From: Verrucomicrobiaceae bacterium UBA2429
Lineage (GTDB): Bacteria; Verrucomicrobiota; Verrucomicrobiia; Verrucomicrobiales; Verrucomicrobiaceae
Length of the DNA stretch: 64,000 nucleotides
Reading direction: 5' to 3'
Assembly: GCA_002343505.1 (NCBI GenBank)
Contig: DDQZ01000103.1
Coordinates: 19,990 to 83,989, forward strand
The first letter of the stretch is position 1. Every line of letters begins with the position of its first letter. A program made the translations under genes and the position numbers. Under the pieces are notes generated by a model. The model saw only the letters and a list, made by a program, of their open reading frames with translations, searched no databases and had not been told where the DNA came from. Of the stretch, positions 7,584-16,714 are shown piece after piece.

Positions 7584-9908
7584 TCATTCACCTTGCGCCG
7601 CCTGTTTTTTCAAGACCCGGTAGCCGTGCTCGTTGAGCAGGGCGATGGCCCCGCGGTCACTGGAATCCCGGGCCGCGTCGGACCAGGCGTTGAGCGCGTT
7701 GTACAGGCTTTCCTGCGCGGCGGTGAGGGATTCGGCGCGGATGGTGGCGTCAGCCGCCGCTTTGTGCATAGCCTCAATGGCGTTGAGAAAGTGAAAGGCG
7801 GACTCCATGCGCTTGGCCTGGTAAAGCGTGAAGCTGCGCGAGCCTTCGCGCGCACGGGTGTTGGCGCGGTACATCTCGTTCATCGCGGTGGCATAGAGTC
7901 CCTTGACTTCGACGAGCCAGGCCGGCGGGGCCTCTCCGGCATTCAAATGCCGGGTGATCATGTCCGGCGCGGGAATGCCGAGGGCAGGATCGTTTTCGGC
8001 AATCAGCCGCGCGGCTTTGTCCACGGCCTGAAAGCCCAGCCACATGCGCGCGGCCACCCCCTCGCCGCAGAGCGGAGTGACAAGCGCGGCGAGGGTTTTC
8101 TCGTCAGGAAACTCATTCCCCGGCAGCACAGACAGCGGCACAGGATCGGCGGTGACGACCTCAAAGCCCAGTTTGGCGGCCTTTTCGCGGAAGCGTGTGG
8201 TGATGGCGGCCACGTCCGGGTTTTCGAAGGTCCTCGCACCCCGGAAGGCCTTGCGGCCACCCGTGTCCCCATCCACGCGGATCGGCGCAAAGGGCGCGAT
8301 TTTTCCCGGCACGGCCACCGTGGTGTAGCCGAGCTTTTTGAGCTGTTCGAGACGCTGCTCCAGCTCCGCCTCGCTCCACGATTCCTGGCCCATCGCGTTG
8401 CCCGTGTAGCCATTCCACACCCTGCCGCTGACCACCGGACTCAGCGTCATTTCCACCGGCGTGGTGACCGGCGCGGCGTCTGAAAGCACAGCCTTCGAAC
8501 CGCCGCTGGCGATGCAGAAAAGATTCTCCCGCGTGCGGATGTAGAGCCGCCCGTCCGCGATGCTCGGCGTGGCAATGATCTCCTCGCCCATGTCGTTTTT
8601 GCCCAGCACTTTCAGCTCCGCCCCGTCCTCCAGCACGACGACGAAACCGTTTTTTCCCGCGATGAAAATCTTCCCGTCAGCGGCCACGGGCGAGGCGAAA
8701 TAATCCCCGAAATTGCCCAGGCGCACACGGTCCCAGAGCTGCGCGCCGTCTTTGGCGTCGTAGCAGCTCGCCATGCCGCCGCCCTTCACGATGTGGAGCC
8801 GTCCATGATAAAGCAGGGGCGAGGCGATGTTCGACGGCGTCTTGTGGTCGAGGTTCCACAGCACGTGCGTCTTCGTCACATCACCGCTGCCGCCGCCTTT
8901 GATGGCCTGGATGATGTTGCCCCCGGCGGCCATGTTGTCCGGGCTTTGAAAGGCGGTGTCTATCTCATCGGGATCAATGAGGCCGTTTTTGTTTTTGTCG
9001 GAGGCGTCAAAGCGCTCGTGGAATTCCTTCGGCGTCTCCTCGCGCGCCAGGATGCCGTCCTGGTTCGTGTCCAGCCATTCCAGCAATGCGTGCTTCAGCG
9101 TGCGCGTGGAGTCGCCGTAACTCTGCACGGCGAGGTAAACGACACCCTCATGCACCACGGGCGAGGTCATGATGGTGCGCAGCAGCGTGTTGCAGGTCCA
9201 CAGCTCGCGCCCCGTGGAGGGATCGTAGCCTTTCATCTTGCCGCTTCCCGCCACGACGAGATCCACGCGCCCGCCCGCCTCGCAGAGCACGGGCAAAGCG
9301 TAACCGGCCAGCATGTCCGGACGCGGCGTCTTCCACACCTCGCGCCCCGTCGCCGCATCCACCGCCACGAGGAAGGGCGCCAGGTCGTCGTCCTGGCAAA
9401 AAATCACCCTCCCCTCATGCACAATGGGCGACGCCGCCGCGCCCCAGTCCATCAGGTAAGCCGGGCGCGGCATGGAGTGACGCCACACTTCCTTTCCCGT
9501 CGCCGCGTCGAAAGCCAGCAGGCCGATGGTGCTGAAATGCACATACACACGCTCCCCGTCCGCCGCGGGTGTGGACGCCGCGTGGCTGTTCGGCGGCGTG
9601 ATGCGCGGCAGCGTGCCCGTCTCGAACTCCGACCTCCATTTCACCGCCCCCGAGGCGGCATCCAGCGCGTGCAAAGCCACCCTGCCCTCCCCCGCCATGC
9701 CCGTGGCAAAAACCACCCCGTTCTTGATGATGGCCGACCCGACGCCGTCACCCAGCCGCGCCTTCCACAGCACGTTTTTCTCCGCCGAAAACTCCCCCGG
9801 CAAGCCCCTCGACACCGACACCCCGCTGCCATTGACGCCGCGAAACTGCGGCCAGTCCTCCGCGTGAAGTGTGAGGGCGAGGACCAGCGCGGCGGGGACA
9901 AATTTCAT
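7584..9908 (-). CDS. Secreted PQQ-like beta-propeller protein with EF-hand pair
   Basis: The protein has 774 residues. Signal peptide MKFVPAALVLALTLHA is followed by EDWPQFRGVNGSGVSVSRGL, the standard opening of PQQ-like (BamB-type) propeller proteins of Planctomycetes and Verrucomicrobia. Blade motifs such as DAASGAVKWRSE, DAATGKEVWRHS and DAATGREVWKT follow. At about residues 276-310 a pair of EF-hand loops (DTNQDGILAREE and DKNKNGLIDPDE) interrupts the propeller. The last 250 residues are helical without a recognised domain. An in-frame start ten residues upstream exists, but the signal peptide fixes the ATG at 9908. It may bind a polymer or quinone; no catalytic residues can be named. It is transcribed away from the gene pair at 9998. 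Confidence 0.88.
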   Translation of the reverse strand: MKFVPAALVLALTLHAEDWPQFRGVNGSGVSVSRGLPGEFSAEKNVLWKARLGDGVGSAIIKNGVVFATGMAGEGRVALHALDAASGAVKWRSEFETGTLPRITPPNSHAASTPAADGERVYVHFSTIGLLAFDAATGKEVWRHSMPRPAYLMDWGAAASPIVHEGRVIFCQDDDLAPFLVAVDAATGREVWKTPRPDMLAGYALPVLCEAGGRVDLVVAGSGKMKGYDPSTGRELWTCNTLLRTIMTSPVVHEGVVYLAVQSYGDSTRTLKHALLEWLDTNQDGILAREETPKEFHERFDASDKNKNGLIDPDEIDTAFQSPDNMAAGGNIIQAIKGGGSGDVTKTHVLWNLDHKTPSNIASPLLYHGRLHIVKGGGMASCYDAKDGAQLWDRVRLGNFGDYFASPVAADGKIFIAGKNGFVVVLEDGAELKVLGKNDMGEEIIATPSIADGRLYIRTRENLFCIASGGSKAVLSDAAPVTTPVEMTLSPVVSGRVWNGYTGNAMGQESWSEAELEQRLEQLKKLGYTTVAVPGKIAPFAPIRVDGDTGGRKAFRGARTFENPDVAAITTRFREKAAKLGFEVVTADPVPLSVLPGNEFPDEKTLAALVTPLCGEGVAARMWLGFQAVDKAARLIAENDPALGIPAPDMITRHLNAGEAPPAWLVEVKGLYATAMNEMYRANTRAREGSRSFTLYQAKRMESAFHFLNAIEAMHKAAADATIRAESLTAAQESLYNALNAWSDAARDSSDRGAIALLNEHGYRVLKKQAAQGE

Positions 9909-9997
9909 GCGCCACACTACGCCCGCGCCGCCCGCCACATATCAGCGCGGCCAAAAAGCCCCTTGGCGCGCCGCGCGCCGCGTGGCAAAGTGCCTCC

Positions 9998-10357
9998 ATG
10001 CCGGCCAAAACCGCCTTTGCCTATCTCGACTCGCGGACCGAGCGTCCGGGGGACGAGGTGTCGGCGGATGTCTTTCGCGCCATCGCCGTCAAAATCGAGG
10101 CCGACCCTTCACTGCTGAGGATTCCGCTCGCAAACATTGACCGCTGGCTGGCACGCGGGCACTCGGCGGTCAGCCGTCTGGAGCAATGGCGCGCTGTGCT
10201 GCTCTCCGCCATGAGTTCGAATGACGGCTTGCGTTCCCTGCTGGCACTGCTGCGCGATTCCTCAGCGGAAGCGGTGTTCTTCAAAGAATTCTCCCCCTTC
10301 CCCGGCGTGCTCAGCAGCGAGGAACTCAAACGCTTCCGATGGACCTCGGCTCACTGA
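9998..10357 (+). CDS. Small protein of unknown family upstream of a nucleotidyltransferase-like gene
   Basis: The 119-residue soluble protein has no signal peptide or membrane segment. It starts MPAKTAFAYLDSRTERPGDE and is predicted mostly helical, with LANIDRWLARGHSAVSRLEQW in the middle. Its last 19 bases overlap the start of the next gene (10339), so the two are translationally coupled. Two-gene units with a DUF6036-type nucleotidyltransferase are often taken as toxin-antitoxin-like, and this would be the partner. I do not recognise the family. Confidence 0.65.
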   Translation: MPAKTAFAYLDSRTERPGDEVSADVFRAIAVKIEADPSLLRIPLANIDRWLARGHSAVSRLEQWRAVLLSAMSSNDGLRSLLALLRDSSAEAVFFKEFSPFPGVLSSEELKRFRWTSAH

Positions 10358-10923
10358 ACTCCCTGCTCCGCGAAATCCAGCGGAAGGCGCCGGGGCGGAG
10401 GATTTTGATTTTCGGCTCGTCCTCGCTGCTGGCATCATTTCCAGATGTCCCACCTGAGCAAATCGGCGTGGCTGTCACCCTGGACGCCGATTTTTTCCTC
10501 GACCCGGACGATGAACCTGTGCGTTTGAAGTTGCACGACTCGCTCGGCAAAAACCGCGAATACCACGCCGCCACCGGTCACTAAGGCGACTTCGTGGACC
10601 TGCGGCTCTCCGAGTCCTTCCCGGACGGCTGGCGGGCGCGGCTGGTGCCGATGCCGGGCTTTGAGGATGGCCTCGCCTTGGAACCCGTGGACATGGCAGT
10701 GACCAAGGTGGCTGCCACGGCGCGCTCCCGCTGGACTCGGCGCATGGGGCGCGGCGGTGTGGACCGGGGCATGAAGGACATCCGCACCATCGTCTCCTTG
10801 ATCCGCGGCGGGCGCATGGACCTCGCGGTTTTGCAAAAACGCCTGCACGGCATGGACTACGAGCCGGCCCTCATCGTCGAGTGCGCGCAGGTCATGCGCG
10901 AGATCGAGGCCCTGCTGGCCTAG
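10339..10923 (+). pseudogene. DUF6036-type nucleotidyltransferase-like gene interrupted by in-frame stop
   Basis: The reading frame from ATG 10339 carries a nucleotidyltransferase core: RRILIFGSSSLLA (glycine-serine motif), then VAVTLDADFFLDP (Asp-x-Asp). A TAA at 10582-10584 (codon 82) interrupts it. The same frame continues from 10585 with GDFVDLRLSESFPDGW and ends in a helical part (LALEPVDMAVTKVAA and KDIRTIVSLI) typical of DUF6036. Similarity continues straight across the stop without frame change, so a single substitution (from TAT or TAC) is the simplest explanation. A GTG at 10594 could restart the second part. The stop codon overlaps the convergent DUF1501 stop: TAG at 10921-10923 shares bases with CTA at 10920-10922. 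Confidence 0.7.
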
Positions 10924-12353
10924 CCAAACATCTCCGTCAGCGCCCTGCCATCCTCCAGCAGGTTGTAGGCGCGGCCGAGACGGTCATGAGCCTCCAGGTC
11001 GGAGACGCCCATGGCGTAATAGACCGTCTTCGTGATGTCCTCCGGGTAAATGGGGCGGTCCTTCGGATACTCGGCGCGCGCGTCGGTGCCGCCTATCACC
11101 CGCCCGCCGCGGATGCCCGCGCCGGCCATGAGCACGCTCATGCAGGCGGTCCAATGGTCGCGCCCCGCGCCGCTCGCGCCGCCGCTGCGGCGGTCGCCCA
11201 CCTTCGGCATGCGGCCCATCTCGCTCGTCACCATCACCAGCGTCTCATCCAGCAGGCCGCGCGCCGCGAGGTCTTCGAGGAAGGCTGAGAGGCAGCGGTC
11301 GAACTGCGGCAGCAGGTTCTCGCGCAGGCAGTTGAAATTGTTGCCGTGCGTGTCCCAGCCGCCCGCGCTCTTGCACTTTTTGGCCAGGCTTTCATCCTCC
11401 TTCCAGAAGACCGTGATGAAGGGCACGCCCGCCTCCACCATGCGCCGCGCCATCAGCAGGCTCATGCCGTTGATGTCCTGCCCGTAGCGCTCGCGCAGCT
11501 TCAGCGGCTCGCTTTCGATGTCGAAGGCGTCCGCCGTGCTGCTGGAGGAGAGCAGGTCAAAGGCGCGCTCCTGCTGCTTGCCGTAGTTTTGCACCGCCAT
11601 CTCGTGGTCCAGCTCCCGGCGCGCGTCATTGAGCGCGCCCAGCAGCGCCCGGCGGTCCGCCATGCGCGCGGCGCTCATGCCGCCGGCCATCGAGATCGTC
11701 GGCGCGGCGAACTTCAGCGGCTCCTCGAAGCGCCCGTTGAGGAAAAACGGGTCATGCTCCATGCCGATCCTGCCCGCGAACTGCCCCGGGCGCGTGAAGG
11801 GCGGCTTGCTCGGCTTGTGCGGCAGCGTGATCAGCGACGGCAGCGACTCGTGCGGCGGGCGCTTCATCGCCACCACGCTGCCCATGTAGGGCCAGTCATC
11901 CGGCTGCGGGCGGCGGTCATTGCCCTGCTGTTTGAAAGTGAGGTCCGGCGCGTGGCCCGTGAGATTGTAATAATACCCCGCGTGATGATCCCCCGTGGCG
12001 CGCCCGCCATCGGTGACACCGTGGACCATGGCAAAACGGTGCGCCTGCTTCGAGAGCAGCGGCAGATGCTCGCACAAAACGATGTCATCCCCCGTCGTGC
12101 GCATCGGCTTGAACTCGCCCCGATACTCCAGCGGCGCCTCCGGCTTCATGTCCCACATGTCAATGTGCGAGGCCCCGCCGCACAGGAAGAACAGCACCGT
12201 GGACCGCGCCGGCTTCCCCAGCACCGGCTGCGGCGTGCCATACCCCGTCGTCGCCCGCGCCGCTCCCCCGAAGCCGAGAGACGCCAGCCCCATCGTCGAA
12301 GCGGTGAGAAAAGCGCGCCGATCCAGCGCCGGACGAAAAAGCGGGGAACTCAT
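10920..12353 (-). CDS. DUF1501 protein (Tat-exported, alkaline-phosphatase/sulfatase-like fold)
   Basis: The protein has 477 residues. The N-terminus MSSPLFRPALDRRAFLTAST is a twin-arginine signal. Family features follow: STVLFFLCGGASHIDMWDMKP, HLPLLSKQAHRFAMVHGVT, DHHAGYYYNLTGHAPD, and near the end LVMVTSEMGRMPKV and GRDHWTACMSVLMAGAGIRGG. DUF1501 proteins are abundant in Planctomycetes and Verrucomicrobia, often next to DUF1553/DUF1549 cytochrome genes. No such partner is seen beside this one. An in-frame start 13 codons upstream was rejected because the Tat signal starts at 12353. The metal-binding His and Asp residues of the alkaline-phosphatase superfamily appear to be present. Confidence 0.92.
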   Translation of the reverse strand: MSSPLFRPALDRRAFLTASTMGLASLGFGGAARATTGYGTPQPVLGKPARSTVLFFLCGGASHIDMWDMKPEAPLEYRGEFKPMRTTGDDIVLCEHLPLLSKQAHRFAMVHGVTDGGRATGDHHAGYYYNLTGHAPDLTFKQQGNDRRPQPDDWPYMGSVVAMKRPPHESLPSLITLPHKPSKPPFTRPGQFAGRIGMEHDPFFLNGRFEEPLKFAAPTISMAGGMSAARMADRRALLGALNDARRELDHEMAVQNYGKQQERAFDLLSSSSTADAFDIESEPLKLRERYGQDINGMSLLMARRMVEAGVPFITVFWKEDESLAKKCKSAGGWDTHGNNFNCLRENLLPQFDRCLSAFLEDLAARGLLDETLVMVTSEMGRMPKVGDRRSGGASGAGRDHWTACMSVLMAGAGIRGGRVIGGTDARAEYPKDRPIYPEDITKTVYYAMGVSDLEAHDRLGRAYNLLEDGRALTEMFG

Positions 12354-12841
12354 GACCGGGCTTTTACGCCTTGGAAGCGCTCCGCCTCTCAAGCTTGGTA
12401 AAAGTTTCGCCTCAAGAAAGGTCTTTTGAAGACCCGCGATGGCCCGGTTCGCTCCATCATTGCTCCGAGATGCAGCAACATGCCCCGGGCGAAGGGACCT
12501 GCGGCCGGGGTTTCCTAAAATCGCGGGTTGTCTTTTCTGCTGCGGGCCGGTACTCTCCGCACTGATTTTCGGAAATCATTCCGCCTATGTAAGCCGTTCA
12601 TTCTCCTCCCACATATCCCATTTGCGTGCTGCCAGCAATGGCAGCGGGGCCTCGTCCGAAACCGCTAATTCAAACCGGCCCAAACTCGATCAACACAGGG
12701 AAGCGCGCCCGACTGGGGCGCGGCTTGCTCTGCGCCTGATCGAGGGGCGCTTAGCGGTGCCTGGACGAGGGGTGCGACAGGTCGCGCCCTCTCTATTTTT
12801 GGAGAGCCTGTTTTGTTTCAATCCTCACCCGAACTGATTTC
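12354..12841. other. Divergent intergenic region without a convincing gene
   Basis: These 488 bp lie between the divergent DUF1501 gene and the gene at 12842. A small hairpin (GGTCTT-TTG-AAGACC, about 12420-12434) is visible. The open frames here, such as 12439-12837, have no recognisable motif. The region should carry both divergent promoters, but I cannot fix either. Confidence 0.5.
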
Positions 12842-13579
12842 ATGAAGCATCCATTTCACTCCAGGCATCTCGTATTCTTCTCCGGCTTTCTGGCCGTTTT
12901 TGTTGTTGTCTCCCGCATCTCCGCGCAAACCTCCAGCCTGACGGTGCTCAGCCGGCAGGTGGTGGAGGCGGGGGATCACAAGATCATCTTTGAGCGGGTG
13001 ACGCCGCCGGTGCGTCCAGCGCAGACTGCCCCAAGCACGGTGCTTGCAGAGTCTGCGGCTTCGAAAAGCGAGCCCGAGCCGGAGATGCTGCTGCTTTCCT
13101 GCACGGTGCATCAGGGGGAGATGACGGAGATTCGCTGGCAGACGCCGCGCGGGGAGTTCGTGGTGTGGAGCAGCGTCAACTTCCATCTGCTGGGGCCGGT
13201 GGACCGCTTTGAGCATGATGGGCGGGCGTGGCGGCTGTCTTATGGAATCGGGGATGAGGCGGAGCTTTTGCCCGCGCTGACGGCTTTCCGCGCGCTGCCG
13301 CAGCCGGGTGCCGGGGCGGTGTGGCATCATGTGGCGCAGGCGCCGGAGGGCGCTGTGGCGGAGGATTACGCGGGGGTTCACGCGCTGCACCGCTGGTTTG
13401 AGGTGAACCGGACGGAGCTGGAAGCACGTCACGCGCAAATGCTGGCGGAGAACGCCGCGCGCGCGGCGCACAGGGCGGCGAACCCGCCGGTGAGGCAGGA
13501 CACGGTGATCCGCTTCTGGCCGGTGAAAAGCGCGCTGCACCTGGGAACCTCCACCGAAGGGAAGGAGGCGGGACAATGA
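12842..13579 (+). CDS. Secreted protein of unknown function, first gene of a three-gene unit
   Basis: The protein has 245 residues. The signal peptide (MKHPFHSRHLVFFSGFLAVF to about RISAQ) leads to a mature part beginning TSSLTVLSRQVVEAGDHKI. Two features can be noted: a strand-rich middle with EIRWQTPRGEFVVWSSVNFH, and a C-terminal helix rich in Ala and Arg (MLAENAARAAHRAAN). No known domain is recognised. The stop overlaps the next start by four bases (ATGA at 13576-13579), so it is coupled to the large protein that follows. An assembly or accessory role for that protein is possible but not shown. Confidence 0.72.
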   Translation: MKHPFHSRHLVFFSGFLAVFVVVSRISAQTSSLTVLSRQVVEAGDHKIIFERVTPPVRPAQTAPSTVLAESAASKSEPEPEMLLLSCTVHQGEMTEIRWQTPRGEFVVWSSVNFHLLGPVDRFEHDGRAWRLSYGIGDEAELLPALTAFRALPQPGAGAVWHHVAQAPEGAVAEDYAGVHALHRWFEVNRTELEARHAQMLAENAARAAHRAANPPVRQDTVIRFWPVKSALHLGTSTEGKEAGQ

Positions 13580-15777
13580 GGGCGCGGGCTTTTCTTTTCA
13601 TGGTTTTCGTGGTGCTCGGCCTGGCGGCGGGAGCGCGGGCGCAGACGGCGGACGACTTGCATGAGGGCATCCGCCTGGAGCCCGGCGCGGTGGAGGGTGA
13701 GTTCACACTCAAGTGGTGGGGCAAGGCGGGGCGCACGTACTTTATCCTGACTTCGGAGACGTTGTTCGGCTGGACTTATGTGCCCGTCATCGAGTCCGGC
13801 GCGGACGGGGTCATCGAGTGGGGCTTCAGCACGACGGCCAGCGGCTTTTTTGTGAAGCTGAGACACACGGATGCCTCCTATGAGGGCGCGCCCGAAGATG
13901 CCGACTTCGACGGTGATGGAGTCAGCAACATGGAAGAGCTACTCGATGGCACCGATCCGTTCAATGACGACACGGATGGCGACGGCTGGAACGACTACGA
14001 GGAAAAGCAGTTGGGAACAGACGCGCAAAACGTGAATTCTTACCCCAACAGCGAGAACTATGGCTCTGTGGCGCTCAATTCAGTGAGAGTGGAGTATGAA
14101 TTCGCCTGGGCGGCGGAAATGGTCTCGACCGGAGGTCCGGGATTGGATCCATCCACACAACCTCCATCCACATACTGGTCGAATACCAGGACTTGGTGGC
14201 TTCCATCCGGCGATGGGCATACCCAGACAAACACCGCGACTCCGCAAATGCCGCCATTGACTGCGTTTCCATCCACTTGGCAAGAATCCAATTATTACCG
14301 CGCCGTGTGGAACGATGGATTGCAGAACTGGTTCGAAACGCTGCAATATTGGGATGGGCAAGACGGACATGCGAGCGGTAGAAGATTGGAACGCATCGAG
14401 GAATCATCGCCATCTCCATCAACCACGACGCACATCAAGGAGTGGACTGCGGGCTGGTGGCAAATGCGTTTGAAATCCACCCTGCGGCTGCCAGTGGATG
14501 TCGAGAAGCCCATTCTGATCCGGAAAGACATTCACGGAGTTGACCTTGAAGGAAACTCCACCGGTCAAATTACCACTTTTGAAATGCGCTCACTTTTTCT
14601 CAACGAAGGGCAGTTGGAGGGCGCCGTGGTTCATTTCATGCCATCCCCGCCTGCACAAACGGTCGAAAATTGGCGCATTTGCCCGATTGAAATCGTTGAC
14701 CACTCGGGCCTTCCGCCAATGGAGCTTGCCGTCGCCAAAATGGAGGACTCCCTGGGTCCTGGCGGCGTGCTCGACATTGATGCTGATCCCAACCGTTTTT
14801 ATGTGCGCATCCCGCGCCTGGGCAATGTCCAAAGCGTGTCCATCGTCCTGGGCACACTCTCGCCCGACCCGGATTACAGCGATGGCGGCACTGTCATAGA
14901 ACTGGAGCAGGTGGGATCGCATTGGCAGACCAAATCCATGCTTCTGGTCTCCGATGACGTGGACGATCTACTCGGGGATGACGGGGATGCCGTGACTTAT
15001 GGATCGGATGATCAACTCAACGACAGAACTCATAAGATTCAGCTTGGAGGCCATGTGTGGGTGACGAGCTTGACGGTCAACGACCAGACTTTTTCCATCA
15101 ACCTCAAAGCCCCTGTCCCGGTTCATCGGATTCTGCCCGTGCGAATCCGCAGGATGGAGGATTCCACCGCGACGCCTGAAAGCATTGAGGAGGATATTCG
15201 AGTCACGAACGAGCGCCTGGCGCAGATTAAGATTCGATTGGAGCCGGATTTCGACTCCACCCCTTTGCCTGTGCCGCACCCGACATATCCAGGACCCATC
15301 TCGAATACTACGCTATACAGTAGTGGTCCGGGTTTGCACGGCGTGACTTATGGTGTTGTGACATTCATGCAAATCTATGGATCAGACCACACCATTGATG
15401 ATGTCGAGGTGTTTTATGTGAAGGATACTTTCAAACAGGAAGTACCGCCGGTTGGCTTGTGGGGATTCGCAGTTATTGAGAACACATTTTCAAGGACAAC
15501 TAACCCTTACCACCCACTCCAGGCCAATACTGCATTTATTGATTCTAACCGAGGCCAGTTTGTTTTAGCGCATGAGTTAGTCCACATATTAACCCGTCTG
15601 GGTCATTACGGAAGCGCGGAGACCTTCCTGGATTATTCACCCGACGCGCCGACGCATAAAATTCTACACAATCTCATGAAGGATGGAGGGACATCCATAA
15701 ACAACACGCCGGAAGCGTCCAAACGGATTTATCTTCAGCAAACCACCCCTCCCTCAATCCTCTTGAGGCGTCCTTGA
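13576..15777 (+). CDS. Large secreted protein with calcium-binding repeats and HExxH motif
   Basis: The protein has 733 residues. Signal peptide MRARAFLFMVFVVLGLAAGARA is followed by a domain up to about residue 95. Two thrombospondin type 3-like calcium repeats come next (DADFDGDGVSNMEELLDGTD and DDTDGDGWNDYEEKQLGTD, residues 113-150). A long unassigned region follows. Near the C-terminus FVLAHELVHILTRLGHYG carries HELVH followed by a His seven residues later, which resembles a zincin active site but has one residue more than the metzincin HExxHxxGxxH spacing. A secreted metalloprotease is therefore possible but unproved. The start overlaps the previous stop and is preceded by GGAGG at 13563-13567. 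The next gene starts one base after its stop. Confidence 0.75.
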   Translation: MRARAFLFMVFVVLGLAAGARAQTADDLHEGIRLEPGAVEGEFTLKWWGKAGRTYFILTSETLFGWTYVPVIESGADGVIEWGFSTTASGFFVKLRHTDASYEGAPEDADFDGDGVSNMEELLDGTDPFNDDTDGDGWNDYEEKQLGTDAQNVNSYPNSENYGSVALNSVRVEYEFAWAAEMVSTGGPGLDPSTQPPSTYWSNTRTWWLPSGDGHTQTNTATPQMPPLTAFPSTWQESNYYRAVWNDGLQNWFETLQYWDGQDGHASGRRLERIEESSPSPSTTTHIKEWTAGWWQMRLKSTLRLPVDVEKPILIRKDIHGVDLEGNSTGQITTFEMRSLFLNEGQLEGAVVHFMPSPPAQTVENWRICPIEIVDHSGLPPMELAVAKMEDSLGPGGVLDIDADPNRFYVRIPRLGNVQSVSIVLGTLSPDPDYSDGGTVIELEQVGSHWQTKSMLLVSDDVDDLLGDDGDAVTYGSDDQLNDRTHKIQLGGHVWVTSLTVNDQTFSINLKAPVPVHRILPVRIRRMEDSTATPESIEEDIRVTNERLAQIKIRLEPDFDSTPLPVPHPTYPGPISNTTLYSSGPGLHGVTYGVVTFMQIYGSDHTIDDVEVFYVKDTFKQEVPPVGLWGFAVIENTFSRTTNPYHPLQANTAFIDSNRGQFVLAHELVHILTRLGHYGSAETFLDYSPDAPTHKILHNLMKDGGTSINNTPEASKRIYLQQTTPPSILLRRP

Positions 15778-15778
15778 T

Positions 15779-16642
15779 ATGAAAGCACGATTTGTGTGTG
15801 TTCTAATAACGCTCGTCTGCCGTGCGCAGATTCTGAGCGCAGAACTGGAACTTAACCGCAACGACAAGTTTGAATTTTTGGTTCACACCTGTCCAAATGG
15901 CGACAGGTCAACTCCACTGTTGATCCAAAGATGGAACATGGAGATGGACAAAATTCCCAACGCCACGGAAAAAATCCTGGATTTGCTGGAAAGATTCCGA
16001 TCTCAAGGCGCCAGCGGCGAGCAAACTTTCAGAATTTTAACAGCGCTATGGAGGAGACAAAACCTGCAGCCTGGGCAGCTTGAAAGACTGGCTCGGGAAA
16101 TCAGGCTCATGGACACGCCGCGTGAGCGCCCCAATCATCAGGATCAGAATTACATAGTGGGGGTGCTGAACGTGCTGCGTGACTATCCAACCGATGAGCA
16201 TGAATCGCTTGGGCTGAAATTTTTGCAGGCGCACGATTCTGTATCATTGGCGGCATATAATCTACTGGCGGATATTGGCGGTGTGAGGTCTTTCCACGCG
16301 CTCGAGCATTACCTCGCCGAGTTTCGAAGGGCTAATGAAGGCTATGTGAACTGGAGCATCCTGCACCTGGAGGAAAGGATGGCTTTCATGAGCCGGAGAC
16401 TGGTCAACGAAGGCAAACTGCCACCCTCCGCCATACGCTCGCCGGTCACGGTCGAGGAGGCGGGGCGTCCCATACGGCTTGAAAGATCGAATACCCCGAA
16501 TCAAGCCGTTGCGCCGGGAACTGGCGCTTTGCCGGAATCGTCCGGCCTCATCGCCTGGGTGGTCATTCTCATGTGCTTTGCAGCGCTCGGTCTCCTTTGG
16601 ATTTTTTTGAGGCAGCTCACAAGAAAGAAGAAAGCCGCATGA
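15779..16642 (+). CDS. Secreted, C-terminally membrane-anchored protein of unknown function
   Basis: The protein has 287 residues. The N-terminus MKARFVCVLITLVCRAQILS is a signal peptide. The middle is mostly helical, with RSFHALEHYLAEFRR and a repeat-like helical layout. Residues 255-282 (SGLIAWVVILMCFAALGLLW and beyond) form one membrane helix followed by a basic tail RKKKAA. This fits a periplasmic domain held at the inner membrane. The ATG lies one base after the stop of the metalloprotease-like gene, so the three genes from 12842 form one unit. The family is not recognised. Confidence 0.7.
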   Translation: MKARFVCVLITLVCRAQILSAELELNRNDKFEFLVHTCPNGDRSTPLLIQRWNMEMDKIPNATEKILDLLERFRSQGASGEQTFRILTALWRRQNLQPGQLERLAREIRLMDTPRERPNHQDQNYIVGVLNVLRDYPTDEHESLGLKFLQAHDSVSLAAYNLLADIGGVRSFHALEHYLAEFRRANEGYVNWSILHLEERMAFMSRRLVNEGKLPPSAIRSPVTVEEAGRPIRLERSNTPNQAVAPGTGALPESSGLIAWVVILMCFAALGLLWIFLRQLTRKKKAA

Positions 16643-16714
16643 AGCCAGCGGTACGCCCGCCGAAATTGATATGAAGGACTTCGCCCCGCCCGGCGGTATT
16701 TTCCCACCACCGCC

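Noticed and set aside
10920..10923. Shared stop codons of converging genes as evidence of an error
   Set aside because: CTAG overlap of converging stops is a normal compact arrangement, and the downstream DUF1501 gene is complete.
12439..12837. Plus-strand open frame of 132 codons in the divergent region
   Set aside because: It is rich in Arg, Ser and Pro without motif or signal; such frames arise by chance in GC-rich DNA.
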